DNA of 33,443 nt from DATKDU01 sp035649415 (GTDB lineage: Bacteria; Planctomycetota; Planctomycetia; Pirellulales; Pirellulaceae). Under the pieces are notes generated by a model. It did not search any database. It saw only the letters and a program-made list of their open reading frames with translations, and was not told the origin of the DNA. The position numbers were made by a program, and so were the translations under genes. Positions 22,144 to 31,500 of the stretch are shown here, in pieces. Within the stretch, counting starts at the first letter, position 1. Every line of letters starts with the position of its first letter. The stretch is from positions 1 to 33,443 of the forward strand of contig DASRJP010000097.1 of assembly GCA_035649415.1 (NCBI GenBank), written 5' to 3'.

Positions 22144-22911
22144 CTAGAACTCCAATTGCATCACCTCGGCTTCGTCGTCGAACATTGAAGGACCGTAGCG
22201 AACGGCAATCTGCTCGTCGTCGGAGCGAGCAATCACGCCGCCGTCGGAAACCTCTTCGCCGCTCGTTAGCAAATAGCCGATCACCTCGGTACACATCTCG
22301 TAGATTTCTTCCGGCTTTCGCCCAGTCCGCAGGATTTCGATCTCCCGCCGGCCGAAGGCAAACAGGCCGGTCGTGTAAAAGCACCAGCCGTCGTCGTCGG
22401 TCGGAGCGATGTGCATGTCGATCCACAGCCCAGGGTTGAGGCTTTCTCGCGACAACTCCGCCGCCTGTTGCTGGAATGACTGCGGCTGATGGACGATTTG
22501 CCCATTGGGCCAGTAGACGCCGGCCGCGTCGCACTGTGGAAGTATGGCCGCTACGACTCGCGTCAGCCGCAGGTGCCGATCGACGGCGTCCTCGCTACTG
22601 GGTGCCAGGCTGACCAGCAGATAGGCCGAATGCCGCTGGATCGTTTCGGTGGCCTGCTCCCACCACCAGGCGTTTTCACAGGGTTGTTGCAATTCTTCCC
22701 ACGGTATCGGCTCGGACTTGAGGGCGACGGCAATTGGGCCGGCCCCCCAGCGAAAGACGGCCGACTCCATCCCCCGTGCCGCGTCCGCAGGCGGTCCTTC
22801 ATCGGGATGGCGCTGTCCCAACTCCTCGACGACGGCAGTCACGTCCGGCAAAGCCCCCTTTTGCAGGGCGATCATGGCCACCAATGGCTTGCCAGAAGGA
22901 TTGGCGGACAT
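22144..22911 (-). CDS. DUF4261 domain protein
   Basis: 255 residues from ATG at 22911 (MSANPSGKPLVAMIALQKG). The longer frame to 23010 has no better start and would overlap the lipoprotein gene. It is soluble, with no signal peptide. Pattern: ALKSEPIPWEELQQPCENAW, WEQATETIQRHSAYLLVSLA, ILPQCDAAGVYWPNGQIVHQ, GLWIDMHIAPTDDDGWCFYT, GLFAFGRREIEILRT. These blocks (WE.A...I..H.AHL.V; A.GVYW....) are those I recall for DUF4261, a family of unknown function often linked to suppressor-of-fused-type proteins. The gene lies between the lipoprotein (upstream, 96 bases) and the M23 peptidase (downstream, 15 bases) on one strand. Confidence 0.75.
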   Translation of the reverse strand: MSANPSGKPLVAMIALQKGALPDVTAVVEELGQRHPDEGPPADAARGMESAVFRWGAGPIAVALKSEPIPWEELQQPCENAWWWEQATETIQRHSAYLLVSLAPSSEDAVDRHLRLTRVVAAILPQCDAAGVYWPNGQIVHQPQSFQQQAAELSRESLNPGLWIDMHIAPTDDDGWCFYTTGLFAFGRREIEILRTGRKPEEIYEMCTEVIGYLLTSGEEVSDGGVIARSDDEQIAVRYGPSMFDDEAEVMQLEF

Positions 22912-23006
22912 GGCTTGAAGGGGGCCAAGGGAAATGTCGGCTAGATGACAGTTTAGCCGCCCTGGCCTTCCCTGGAAAGGAACCGCTATCAGAGCTAACG
23001 AGCCTC

Positions 23007-23327
23007 TCAATGCACCTTTCGCAAGGTTTGCGGTCCCTCATCGTCCTCCAGAATGAGTTCCTGGTCGGTCAACGATCGGATGCGGTGTTGAATCGGTCGC
23101 CCGGTGCCATCCGGCCTTCTTAGCTCAATGGTTGCCGCGTCCAGCATGCGGTAGTTGACATCCACGGATCCGTTGGGACCCGACATCGTGACAATTCCTC
23201 CCTGCTTGAACTGCATAATTCCGCCGGTAGGCGTTTGCCACTTGCCCAGCAGCTTGCCGCTGGTGGGGGGAGCGCAGCCGGCCAAAGCCAGCAGTGGGAT
23301 CAGCAGCCAATACACGGCGGGACGCAT
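23007..23327 (-). CDS. Small lipoprotein
   Basis: 106 residues. A lipoprotein signal peptide ends in the lipobox LALAGC, with the lipidated Cys at 18. GAGAGG lies 8 bases before the ATG. The mature part (LLGKWQTPTGGIMQFKQGG, VDVNYRMLDAATIELRRPD, HRIRSLTDQELILEDDEGP) is beta-rich and looks like a small lipocalin-like or 'LxGxW' barrel domain. Exact role unknown. It is the first of three same-strand genes (lipoprotein, DUF4261, M23). Confidence 0.75.
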   Translation of the reverse strand: MRPAVYWLLIPLLALAGCAPPTSGKLLGKWQTPTGGIMQFKQGGIVTMSGPNGSVDVNYRMLDAATIELRRPDGTGRPIQHRIRSLTDQELILEDDEGPQTLRKVH

Positions 23328-23483
23328 GGCTGTGCACCTCTCATGAGTGCCGAATAAGGGTTAGGAATCTTTTCGTCCAGGGCGCAGCAATATTTGCCGC
23401 CTGTTCAGCCTCCCCTCATCAAGCCCCCCCGAGCCTCGTTACCATACGGCTTGTCCTGCCTATCGATACTCCAGGCCTGAGCG

Positions 23484-24911
23484 ATGTCCCACGATCTATA
23501 CGACAATCCGCTGATCAGCCGCTATGCCTCGCGGGAGATGTGCCACCTGTGGGGGGACCAGCGGAAGTTCAGCACGTGGCGGCGGCTGTGGGTGATCTTG
23601 GCGGAGGCGGAAAAGGAACTCGGGCTGCCGATCAGCGATGCACAGATTGCCGAGTTGAAGGCCCACGCGGACGACATCGACTTTGCCGCAGCCCAGGCGT
23701 ATGAGAAGAAACTGCGGCACGACGTGATGGCGCACGTGCATGCTTATGGCGACGTCTGTCCAACGGCGCGGCCGATCATACATCTGGGCGCCACAAGCTG
23801 CTACGTCACCGACAACACCGACCTGATCCTGATGCGCGAGGGGCTGACGATGGTCGCCGGTCGCTTGGCCGCCGTCATCGACGCCCTGGCGAATTTTGCC
23901 GTGCGGCATCGCGACCTGCCGTGCCTCGCGTTTACGCATATGCAGCCGGCGCAGCCGACGACCGTTGGCAAGCGGGCCTGCCTTTGGGCTTACGACCTCG
24001 CACTCGACCTGGCAGAGATCGAGAATCGAATCGCGTCGCTCAAGGCCCGTAGCGTGAAAGGGACGACAGGGACCCAGGCCAGTTTCCTCGCGCTGTTCCA
24101 CGGCGACCATGGAAAGGTGCGCCGGCTCGAGCAGCTCGTGGCGCGGCGGCTGGGATTCGGCGATAGCTATGCGGTCACCGGCCAAACCTACAGCCGCAAG
24201 GTCGATAGCCAGGTGATTGACGCGTTGTCCGGCATTGGCCAGTCGTCCCACAAGCTAGCCACCGATCTGCGGCTACTCCAGTCGCGCAAAGAAATCGAGG
24301 AGCCGTTCGAGGCGGAGCAGATCGGCTCGTCCGCCATGGCATACAAGCGAAATCCAATGCGCAGCGAGCGGGTATGCGCATTGGCACGATTCGTAATCAG
24401 CCTGCAATCGAGTGCCGCCAATACGGTGGCGACGCAGTGGATGGAGCGGACGCTCGATGACAGCGCCAATCGCCGTCTAGTGATCCCGCAGGCGTTTCTG
24501 GCCGTCGATGCGATCTTAATTCTGCTCCAAAACATCGCCAGCGGCCTGGTCATCTATCCGCAGGTGATCGCCAAGAATCTGGCCGAGGAACTGCCGTTCA
24601 TGGCCACGGAGAACCTGCTGATGGCGGCAGTGGAAGCGGGCGGCGACCGCCAGGAACTGCACGAGGTGATCCGCCGACACAGCCAGGCAGCAGCCGCTAG
24701 CGTCAAGCAAGAAGGCAAGCCCAACGACCTCCTCGCGCGGCTGGCCACGGACCCAGCATTTGCCAAGGTTGATGTGAAAGCAGCCATGGATCCGGCACAG
24801 TTCGTGGGGCGTGCGCCACAGCAGGTCGCGGAGTTTGTAACGGAAGTGGTGGAGCCGATCCGCAAGCGATATGCCGCTGCTCTCGGCAGTAGCGCGGAGC
24901 TGCGCGTCTAG
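23484..24911 (+). CDS. purB: Adenylosuccinate lyase
   Basis: 475 residues. It splits adenylosuccinate to AMP and fumarate, and SAICAR to AICAR and fumarate, in purine synthesis. Motifs: NPLISRYASREMCHLWGDQR (start), RHDVMAHVHAYG, HLGATSCYVTDNTDL (catalytic-site segment), THMQPAQPTTVGKR and the fumarase/lyase signature SSAMAYKRNPMRSE near 281-294. The flexible-loop Ser is in that signature. The sequence is of the animal-like/Planctomycete length and style (compare 'YRSPLASRYAS.EM...'), not the shorter Bacillus type. A convergent or shared operon is not evident: 110 bases follow to the next gene. Confidence 0.95.
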   Translation: MSHDLYDNPLISRYASREMCHLWGDQRKFSTWRRLWVILAEAEKELGLPISDAQIAELKAHADDIDFAAAQAYEKKLRHDVMAHVHAYGDVCPTARPIIHLGATSCYVTDNTDLILMREGLTMVAGRLAAVIDALANFAVRHRDLPCLAFTHMQPAQPTTVGKRACLWAYDLALDLAEIENRIASLKARSVKGTTGTQASFLALFHGDHGKVRRLEQLVARRLGFGDSYAVTGQTYSRKVDSQVIDALSGIGQSSHKLATDLRLLQSRKEIEEPFEAEQIGSSAMAYKRNPMRSERVCALARFVISLQSSAANTVATQWMERTLDDSANRRLVIPQAFLAVDAILILLQNIASGLVIYPQVIAKNLAEELPFMATENLLMAAVEAGGDRQELHEVIRRHSQAAAASVKQEGKPNDLLARLATDPAFAKVDVKAAMDPAQFVGRAPQQVAEFVTEVVEPIRKRYAAALGSSAELRV

Positions 24912-25021
24912 CCCGTAGGGCGCCATCGGTTTGCATGCGCCCCGGCGGATTATTACGATAATCGTCGCTTGGGTTCACACCATGCAAATCTTGGAGTTGC
25001 TTCTCGATTCGGAGACCGATC

Positions 25022-25981
25022 ATGGCGCGCCTCATCCGTATTGTGTTGTTAGCCGCCTTGGTAGCAGCAACGATCCCTTGCCTCGCCCAGGAAAAAGGAC
25101 GCTTTGAAAGGCAACTTCGCGAGCGGGTGGTTGTCGAGACCGACGTGGAGTACGGCAAGGCGGGGGACATGCCGCTGCTTTTGGATGTGATCAAGCCCAA
25201 GGCGGTGGCCGAGAACGGCAAGCCGAAGCCGCTTGTTGTCTGGATTCATGGAGGCGCTTGGCAGAGCGGCGACAAGTCGAGCGGCCTGCCGCGGCTGGGA
25301 TTGTGGGTGGCACAAGGGGACTACGTCGGCATTTCGGTCGGCTATCGGCTCAGCGGCGTCGCCACCTGGCCGGCCCAGATTCACGACTGCAAGGCGGCCA
25401 TCCGCTGGATCCGGGCAAATGCGGACAAGCTGGGGATCGATCCCGACAAGATCGGCGTGTGGGGTTCGTCGGCGGGAGGTCATCTGGTGTCGCTCCTGGG
25501 CACCAGCAGCGACATCAAGGCGCTCGAAGGAAGCAACGGTAATCCAGGCGTTAGCAGCCAGGTGGCCTGCGTCGTCGATTACTGCGGGCCGAGCGATTTT
25601 CTCTTGTTCGCGCGTTCCGGAGCGTCGGCAGCCAATGCCAATGGACCAATCAGCAAGTTGCTGGGTGGCCCAGTGAGCGACAGGGAGGCCGCGGCTCGCG
25701 AGGCGTCGCCGGTGACTTACGTCACCAAGGACGACCCGCCGTTTCTGGTCGTCCATGGCACCGCGGACCGCACGGTTCCATTCGCTCAAGGGGAGAAGTT
25801 CTACGAGAAGCTGAAAGCGGCCGGCGTGGACGCCACTTTCGTGAAAATGGACGGCGGGGGCCACGGCATCGGCGGGCCGGAGATCACGGCTCGCGCGAAG
25901 GCGTTTTTTGACAAGCACCTGCTGGGGAAGACCGTGGAGGTGTCAGGAGAGGCGATCAGGGTGGAGGAGGGGAAACAGTGA
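25022..25981 (+). CDS. Secreted alpha/beta hydrolase (BD-FAE/esterase-like)
   Basis: 319 residues, with GGAG 7 bases before ATG. Signal peptide 1-22 (RIVLLAALVAATIPCLA). Oxyanion motif HGGAW at 76-80, nucleophile Ser150 in GSSAGGH, acid Asp249 (HGTADRTVPFAQG) and His281 (GGGHGI). The YGKAGDMPLLLDVIKP opening matches the family often named esterase/lipase or BD-FAE-like, which acts on carbohydrate or small esters outside the cytoplasm. All three catalytic residues are present. The real substrate cannot be told. It lies 110 bases after purB on the same strand. Confidence 0.9.
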   Translation: MARLIRIVLLAALVAATIPCLAQEKGRFERQLRERVVVETDVEYGKAGDMPLLLDVIKPKAVAENGKPKPLVVWIHGGAWQSGDKSSGLPRLGLWVAQGDYVGISVGYRLSGVATWPAQIHDCKAAIRWIRANADKLGIDPDKIGVWGSSAGGHLVSLLGTSSDIKALEGSNGNPGVSSQVACVVDYCGPSDFLLFARSGASAANANGPISKLLGGPVSDREAAAREASPVTYVTKDDPPFLVVHGTADRTVPFAQGEKFYEKLKAAGVDATFVKMDGGGHGIGGPEITARAKAFFDKHLLGKTVEVSGEAIRVEEGKQ

Positions 25982-26030
25982 TCAACTTACAACCTGCCCG
26001 TCCGATGCGGGCAAGCACGGGAGCCAGACG

Positions 26031-26091
26031 ATTGCAAATTGAAAATTGCAAATTGGCAATTGAAGATTTGCAATGAACAATTTGCAATTGC
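26031..26091. repeat. AT-rich TTGCAATT/GCAAATT repeat cluster
   Basis: Six overlapping copies of TTGCAA, AATTGCAA and their reverse complements (GCAAATT, CAATTG, TTTGCAA) fall within about 60 bases between two convergent genes. Several are mutually inverted, so the block can fold. Its low GC contrasts with the surroundings. I have the impression that similar blocks recur in planctomycete genomes, but no other copy is in this window. A weak hairpin (GCCCG...CGGGC) lies just before it at about 25996-26012. Confidence 0.6.
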
Positions 26092-26129
26092 CGCCGGCAT
26101 TGTTGCGACGTGGGTAACAAGGGCCGACG

Positions 26130-26573
26130 TTACTTTCCCCCAGGGCTATAGTCCGTCAGCGTCATGAAGACGCTGGTCACCTTCTCCACGATCTTGCCGT
26201 CTTTCTCCGAAGCATCGCGGGCTTTGATCCAATCGGGATCGGCCCGAAAGGCGTCCCACGATTTTTTCGCCGCATCTTCGCTCGCGTGCGAGACGACGTA
26301 GATCAGTGTGTTGTCCTTGAGCTTGGGGTCGGTCGGCACCCAGTACATTTCATTCTTCATTCCGTGCTTTTCGAAGAGCTTCATCGTGTGGTCGCGGAAG
26401 CGGGCATTCAGCGCGTCCAGGCGGCCGGGAAACGTGGTGTAGGTGCGCAGTTCGTAGAGACGGGGGGCGGTCACTTTCTTCTCCTGGCCGGTGGACGTGG
26501 CGACAAAATAGGCGAGGGTGCATGCCAGCAAGCAGCCGACGGCAGCGAGCAGGGGATGGGTGGGCAACCTCAT
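26130..26573 (-). CDS. Exported NIPSNAP family protein
   Basis: 147 residues from ATG at 26573, with AGGAG 6 bases upstream (a TTG at 26591 is less likely). Signal or anchor segment at about 8-27 (LLAAVGCLLACTLAYFVATS). The rest is a single NIPSNAP (dimeric alpha-beta barrel) domain: RLYELRTYTTFPGRLDALNA, FRDHTMKLFEKHGMKNEMYW, NTLIYVVSHASEDAAKKSWD, AFRADPDWIKA. The family is widespread in planctomycetes, and its function there is unproved. Transcribed divergently from the cimA leader. Confidence 0.9.
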   Translation of the reverse strand: MRLPTHPLLAAVGCLLACTLAYFVATSTGQEKKVTAPRLYELRTYTTFPGRLDALNARFRDHTMKLFEKHGMKNEMYWVPTDPKLKDNTLIYVVSHASEDAAKKSWDAFRADPDWIKARDASEKDGKIVEKVTSVFMTLTDYSPGGK

Positions 26574-26685
26574 GGAAAACTCCTGAACCAAAGGGAAATG
26601 GGCGTTGTCGATGGGGATACGATAGCCGATGGATAGGCGGCGGACAGCCCGGGCCGCACTGCGGAAAAAGCCGCTTGTGCCGGCG

Positions 26686-26714
26686 TTGACACCTGCCGGG
26701 ACGTAACGTAGCTT
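26686..26714 (+). promoter_or_regulatory. Candidate promoter of the cimA leader
   Basis: TTGACA (26686-26691) is a perfect -35 box. TAGCTT (26709-26714) follows after exactly 17 bases as a 3-of-6 -10 box. Transcription would begin near 26721, only about 14 bases before the leader start codon and just ahead of the AGAAAGG ribosome site. The fit with the downstream leader strengthens it. Confidence 0.55.
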
Positions 26715-26734
26715 TGAAGGTCAGAAAGGCGATT

Positions 26735-26824
26735 TTGCCCGTGACCCTGTCTCCCTACAGCACGATTTTCGCTTCCGCCGCTGTCGCGGTCGGCGTTCAA
26801 ATTGTGATCATTATTGGAGGCTAA
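26735..26824 (+). CDS. Ile/Val-rich leader peptide of the cimA attenuator
   Basis: 29 codons from TTG at 26735 to TAA at 26822-26824. AGAAAGG lies 5 bases before the TTG; GTG at 26741 is the alternative start. The peptide ends in VAVGVQIVIIIGG, in which 8 of 11 residues up to the last Ile are Val or Ile and three Ile codons (ATC ATT ATT, 26807-26815) are consecutive. It is much too short and hydrophobic-biased to be an enzyme. In attenuators the ribosome stalls at such codons when the charged tRNA is scarce. The stop codon is 5 bases before the antiterminator strand at 26830. Translation is not shown; the call rests on composition and position. Confidence 0.65.
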   Translation: MPVTLSPYSTIFASAAVAVGVQIVIIIGG

Positions 26825-26829
26825 AGGGC

Positions 26830-26893
26830 CAGGGCCGCTTGCGTTAGCTTGAACATCGCAGCCCTGAAGCCCGACAGGTTTCAGGGTTTTTTT
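26830..26893 (+). terminator. Attenuator: antiterminator strand and intrinsic terminator before cimA
   Basis: Terminator: CCCTGAAGCC (26862-26871) pairs with GGTTTCAGGG (26877-26886), 10 bp with one G-T pair and a 5-base loop, followed by seven T residues (26887-26893). Antiterminator: CAGGGC (26830-26835) is fully complementary to GCCCTG (26861-26866), which is the left side of the terminator stem, and GC (26837-26838) adds two pairs with 26858-26859. The two folds exclude each other. A weaker pairing of GCGGTC (26786-26791, inside the leader) with GGCCGC (26833-26838) could serve as the third alternative. cimA begins 20 bases after the T tract. Confidence 0.8.
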
Positions 26894-26913
26894 GTTGCCT
26901 GTGAGATCTCGCC

Positions 26914-28500
26914 ATGTCTCGTTCCATCCAGATTTACGACACGACCCTGCGTGACGGCACGCAAGGGGAAGGGGTGAGCCTGTCGCTCCAGGACAAGCTG
27001 CAAATCACCGCGCGGCTGGACGAGCTGGGGATCGATTTCGTGGAGGGAGGCTATCCGCTTTCCAATCCGAAGGACGCCGAGTATTTCCAGAAGGTGCGGC
27101 AGCTCAAGCTTCGCAGCACGACGGTATGCGCCTTCGGCATGACGCGGCGGAAGGGAATCAAGGCAATCGACGATCCGGGCATGAACGCGTTGGTCGAAGC
27201 AGTGCTCGATCTGCCGCGGCCGACCTGCACGGTCGTCGGCAAGACCTGGGATTTTCATGTGACCGAGGTTCTGCGAGTGAGTTTGCCAGAGAATCTCGAC
27301 ATGATCTTCGAGTCCATCTCGTATCTGCGATCCAAGGGCTGCGAGGTGATCTACGACGCCGAGCACTTCTTTGACGGCGCCATTGCCAATCCCGAGTTTT
27401 CCGCGCGGACACTTCAGGCTGCCAAGGACGCCGGCGCCAAGATGATCGTCCTCTGCGACACCAACGGCGGGACGCTCCCAGAAAAGATCGCCGAGCGGAC
27501 GAAAATTGCCGTCGAGTTTTTGGGAAACCTCCCCGTCGGCATCCATTGCCACAACGACTGCGATCTGGCCGTGGCCAACTCGCTGGCCGCCGTCGATGCC
27601 GGGGCTTCGCAGGTGCAAGGGACGATCAACGGCCTGGGGGAACGCTGCGGCAATGCCGACTTGATCAGTGTGATGAGCAACCTGGCGCTGAAGAAGGGAT
27701 ACCAGGTTCTCGGCGGGCGGAAGCTCGATCACCTGACGGAGTTGTCGCGCTACGTGTACGAAATGGCGAATCTGAATCTGCGGCCCAACCAGCCATTCGT
27801 CGGGCAAAGTGCCTTTGCCCACAAGGGCGGCATGCACGTCCATGCGATCGCGCGCGACACAAGTACGTACGAGCACATCGATCCGGCCAGCGTCGGCAAC
27901 GAGCGGCGGATTCTCGTCAGCGAGCTGTCGGGACGGAGCAACATCGCGGCACTCACTGCCCGACACAACCTGGGCGACGACAAAAAGCTGATGGACGCGA
28001 TCCTCAAGCAGGTCGTCGATCTGGAGGCGCAAGGCTACCAGTTCGAGGCGGCCAATGCGTCGTTCGATCTGCTCGTGCAGCGCGTGGCGGGGACGTTTTC
28101 GCCCCACTTCGAGCGGATCAAGTACCATGTGGACGTGGAGAACGAGGCAGGGGGGCAGACGCTAACCGAAGCGACGGTGAAGCTCCGCGTGGCGGGACAC
28201 GAGCGACACGAGGTAGCCGAAGGGGACGGGCCGGTGAACGCTCTCGACGCGGCGATGCGTAAGGCACTCAATGGCAAGTTTCCCGGCCTGGCCGAGATGC
28301 GGCTGACGGACTACAAGGTCCGCGTCGTCAACTCCGAGGCCGGCACCGCGGCCAGAATTCGGGTCAACATTGAAAGTTCCGACCACCACGATGTGTGGGG
28401 GACAATCGGCGTGAGCGAGAACATCATCGAGGCAAGCTGGCTGGCGCTCGTGGACGCAATCGAGTACAAGTTGTGGAAGGATGGGGAGCGGGCGAGATAA
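26914..28500 (+). CDS. cimA: (R)-citramalate synthase
   Basis: 528 residues, the usual length for CimA. It condenses pyruvate with acetyl-CoA to (R)-citramalate, the first step of the threonine-independent route to isoleucine. It starts SIQIYDTTLRDGTQGEGVSL, then GIDFVEGGYPLSNPKDAEYF, matching the CimA type rather than 2-isopropylmalate synthase. Metal and substrate sites: DTTLRDG, GIHCHNDCDLAVANS and GTINGLGERCGNADL. FAHKGGMHVHAI marks the end of the catalytic barrel. About 395-525 is the regulatory (LeuA-like dimer) domain (GPVNALDAAMRKALNGKFPG), usually the site of feedback inhibition by isoleucine. An attenuator with Ile codons lies directly upstream. The ribosome site is weak. valS follows by 41 bases. 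Confidence 0.9.
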   Translation: MSRSIQIYDTTLRDGTQGEGVSLSLQDKLQITARLDELGIDFVEGGYPLSNPKDAEYFQKVRQLKLRSTTVCAFGMTRRKGIKAIDDPGMNALVEAVLDLPRPTCTVVGKTWDFHVTEVLRVSLPENLDMIFESISYLRSKGCEVIYDAEHFFDGAIANPEFSARTLQAAKDAGAKMIVLCDTNGGTLPEKIAERTKIAVEFLGNLPVGIHCHNDCDLAVANSLAAVDAGASQVQGTINGLGERCGNADLISVMSNLALKKGYQVLGGRKLDHLTELSRYVYEMANLNLRPNQPFVGQSAFAHKGGMHVHAIARDTSTYEHIDPASVGNERRILVSELSGRSNIAALTARHNLGDDKKLMDAILKQVVDLEAQGYQFEAANASFDLLVQRVAGTFSPHFERIKYHVDVENEAGGQTLTEATVKLRVAGHERHEVAEGDGPVNALDAAMRKALNGKFPGLAEMRLTDYKVRVVNSEAGTAARIRVNIESSDHHDVWGTIGVSENIIEASWLALVDAIEYKLWKDGERAR

Positions 28501-28541
28501 TCCGCGCCGCAAGGTTTCGACTTTCAAGGACGCGATGAGAT

Positions 28542-31500
28542 ATGTCTGCCGACTTCTCCCCCGAAGCCTTACCCAATCGCTTCGACTTTGCCGAGGCTCA
28601 GCCGCGAATTTATGCGGCTTGGGAAGCGGGCAAGTTCTTTCATGCCGAGCCGCATCCCAAGCGCGAGATGTTCTCGATCGTCATCCCGCCGCCGAACGTG
28701 ACCGGGGCGCTGCACCTGGGGCACGCTCTCAACAACACGCTCCAGGACATCCAGATCCGCATGAAGCGGATGCAGGGATTCAACACGTGTTGGATGCCGG
28801 GGACTGACCACGCCGGCATTGCCACGCAGGCGGTGGTCGAGCGGCGGCTGCGGGAGGAAGAAGGGAAGACGCGGCACGATCTGGGTCGCGAGGAGCTGGT
28901 GGAGCGGATTTGGCAGTGGAAGGAGCAGTATGAGGCTCGCATTCTCAGCCAACTCAAGCAGATGGGCTGCTCCTGCGATTGGGAACGGACGCGGTTCACG
29001 CTCGACGAAGGATGCTCGCGGGCCGTGCGGCAGACGTTCTTCGACCTGTTCAGCAAGGGGCTGATCTACCGCGGCAAACGGCTGGTGAACTGGGACACGT
29101 TCCTGCAGACGGCAGTCAGCGACGACGAAGTGTTCCAGGAGACGGTGAAGGGAAAGTTCTGGCATTTTCGCTATCCGATAATCCCTCTCCCTCTGGGAGA
29201 GGGTGGCCGAAGGCCGGGTGAGGGTGAACCCGAGTTTGTCGAAATCGCTACGACCCGCCCCGAAACGATGCTCGGCGATACGGCCGTCGCCGTGCATCCC
29301 GATCCAGCGCGAGCGCTCGACAAGGCGGAGGCGGAGCTGCGCGAGCGGCTCGCCAAAGCGCCGGCCAAGGAGAAGGAAGGCATTGAGCAGCAGATCGATA
29401 ACATCGTCAGGCGGCGGACGGAAATGTTGCCCCAGCTACTGAAGCTGCGCGACATGGCGAAGGCCGGCCGGAAGGTCATGCTCCCGCTGATGAAGCGGGA
29501 AATACCGCTCATCTGCGACGAATGGGCCAAGCCGGAACTCGGCAGCGGCTGCGTGAAGATCACGCCGGCCCACGATCCCAACGACTACGCGGTCTGGCAG
29601 CGCAATCCGTCGATCGGGATCGTCAACATCCTGAACCCCGACGGCACGCTCAACGAGAACGCCGGCATTTACAAGGGAATGACGATCGCCAAGGCGCGGC
29701 AGCGCGTGGTGGACGACCTCGACGGCCACGGCCTTTTAGGCGACGTGGAAGACCGCGAGATCGAACTGCCTCATTCCGACCGCAGCAAGACGCCGATCGA
29801 GCCGTACCTGGCGGACCAGTGGTTTGTGAAGATGGGGGATGAGGAGAGTTCAGAGTTCAGAGGTCAGAGGTCAGAGGTGGCTGGGGCTGAGTCCGCGAAG
29901 CCCCGGCCTGGGTTGGCCCAAATGGCCATGGATGCCGTCACCAGCGGCCGCGTGAAGATCATCCCCGAGCGGTACGCCAAGAGCTATCTCGACTGGCTGG
30001 GCGAGAAGCGCGATTGGCCGGTGAGCCGGCAGCTCTGGTGGGGGCATCGGATACCAGTGTGGACAAAGCACGCGGCGACGAAAGAGGTCTTCTCAGACGA
30101 TTTTTCGTGGGTTACAGGCCAGATATCCCGTGACCGAGAGACCGCGGGCATGAGCTTCGATTTGTCTCCAAATCCGTCGGCAACTCCCGGATGGTTTGGA
30201 ACAATCCACTTTTGTCTGGCCAATGACGGGGATAAACGTGAGGCCGATCTCGCGCGACATGGTTTCACCCGCGACCCCGACGTCCTCGACACCTGGTTCT
30301 CGTCCGCCCTCTGGCCGCACAGCACGTTCGGCTGGCCCGAAAGGACGCCGGAGCTCGCGTACTTCTATCCCACCAGCGTCCTGATCACCAACCGCGACAT
30401 CATCTCGCTCTGGGTGGCGCGGATGGTGCTCACGGGGCTCAACAACATGGGAGAAGTGCCGTTCCGCCAGGTCTATATCCACCCCACGATTCTCGACGCC
30501 TACGGCGAGCGGATGAGCAAGTCGAAGGGGAACGGCGTCGATCCGGTGGACATCATCGATAAGTTTGGCGCCGACTCGCTCCGCTATGGGCTGACGTCGC
30601 TGACGACCGAAACGCAGGACGTGCGGATGCCGGTGCAGTTCGAGTGCCCGCACTGCCAGACGCTAATCGAGCAGACGAAAAAGAACCGCGAGCTGCCGAA
30701 GATCCCCTGCACCAAGTGCCACAAGGAGTTTTCCACGCAGTGGGCCAGCAAACCCGAGGACAAGGCACTGCCGCGGGCGGCCGTGGTGAGCGAGCGGTTC
30801 GAGCAGGCCCGCAACTTCATGAACAAGCTGTGGAATGCGGCCCGGTTTGCGCTGATCAACTTGCAGGGCACAGGAGACAGGGGACAGGAGACAAGGGACA
30901 AGGGACCGCTACTACCCACGACCGAAGACCGCTGGATTCTTAGCCGGCTTTCGACGGTGACGCAGAGCGTGACTGAGTCGCTCGAAGGCTACCACTATGC
31001 CGACGCGGCCAAGACGCTCTGCGACTTCGCCTGGGACGAGTTTTGCAGCTTCTACGTGGAGATTGCCAAGGCGCGGCTCGTAAGCCGCGACTCCGTCGCG
31101 AGCCAGGACCGCCGCGGAGCGGCGGCCTACGAAACGGCCAGGCGCATTCTGGCCCACACGCTGGACGTGCTGTTGCGATTGCTCCACCCGATGATGCCGT
31201 TCCTCACGGAGGAAATTTGGCGGCTCCTGAACCAGGTGGCACCCAAGCGTGGACTCGACGAGCTGATCGAACCGACGAAGCAGATCATCATCGCCCCTTG
31301 GCCGCGCGCCGACCTGTCGCATCAAAACAAGGAGATCGAAGCCCGCTTCGCCACCTTCCAGGCTGCCCTGGCCGCGCTCCGCGAAATCCGCAGCCGGCAG
31401 AGTATCGCCTCGCGGCAGGCGATCGAGTTTGCGATCAAGTGCGACGCGGCCACCGCGGCACTCCTCGAACCGATGAAGCCCTACTTCCAATCGATGGCCA

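Noticed and set aside
24916..24945. Terminator after purB (GGGCGC ... GCGCCC)
   Set aside because: Six-base stem with a 13-base loop and no T tract; too weak to call.
26031..26091. CRISPR array
   Set aside because: The repeated words are 6-10 bases, overlapping and inverted, with no regular spacers. No cas-like gene is in the window.
26881..28128. 415-codon open frame on the minus strand
   Set aside because: Antisense to cimA, which has all family motifs; it starts in mid-gene and runs into the attenuator.
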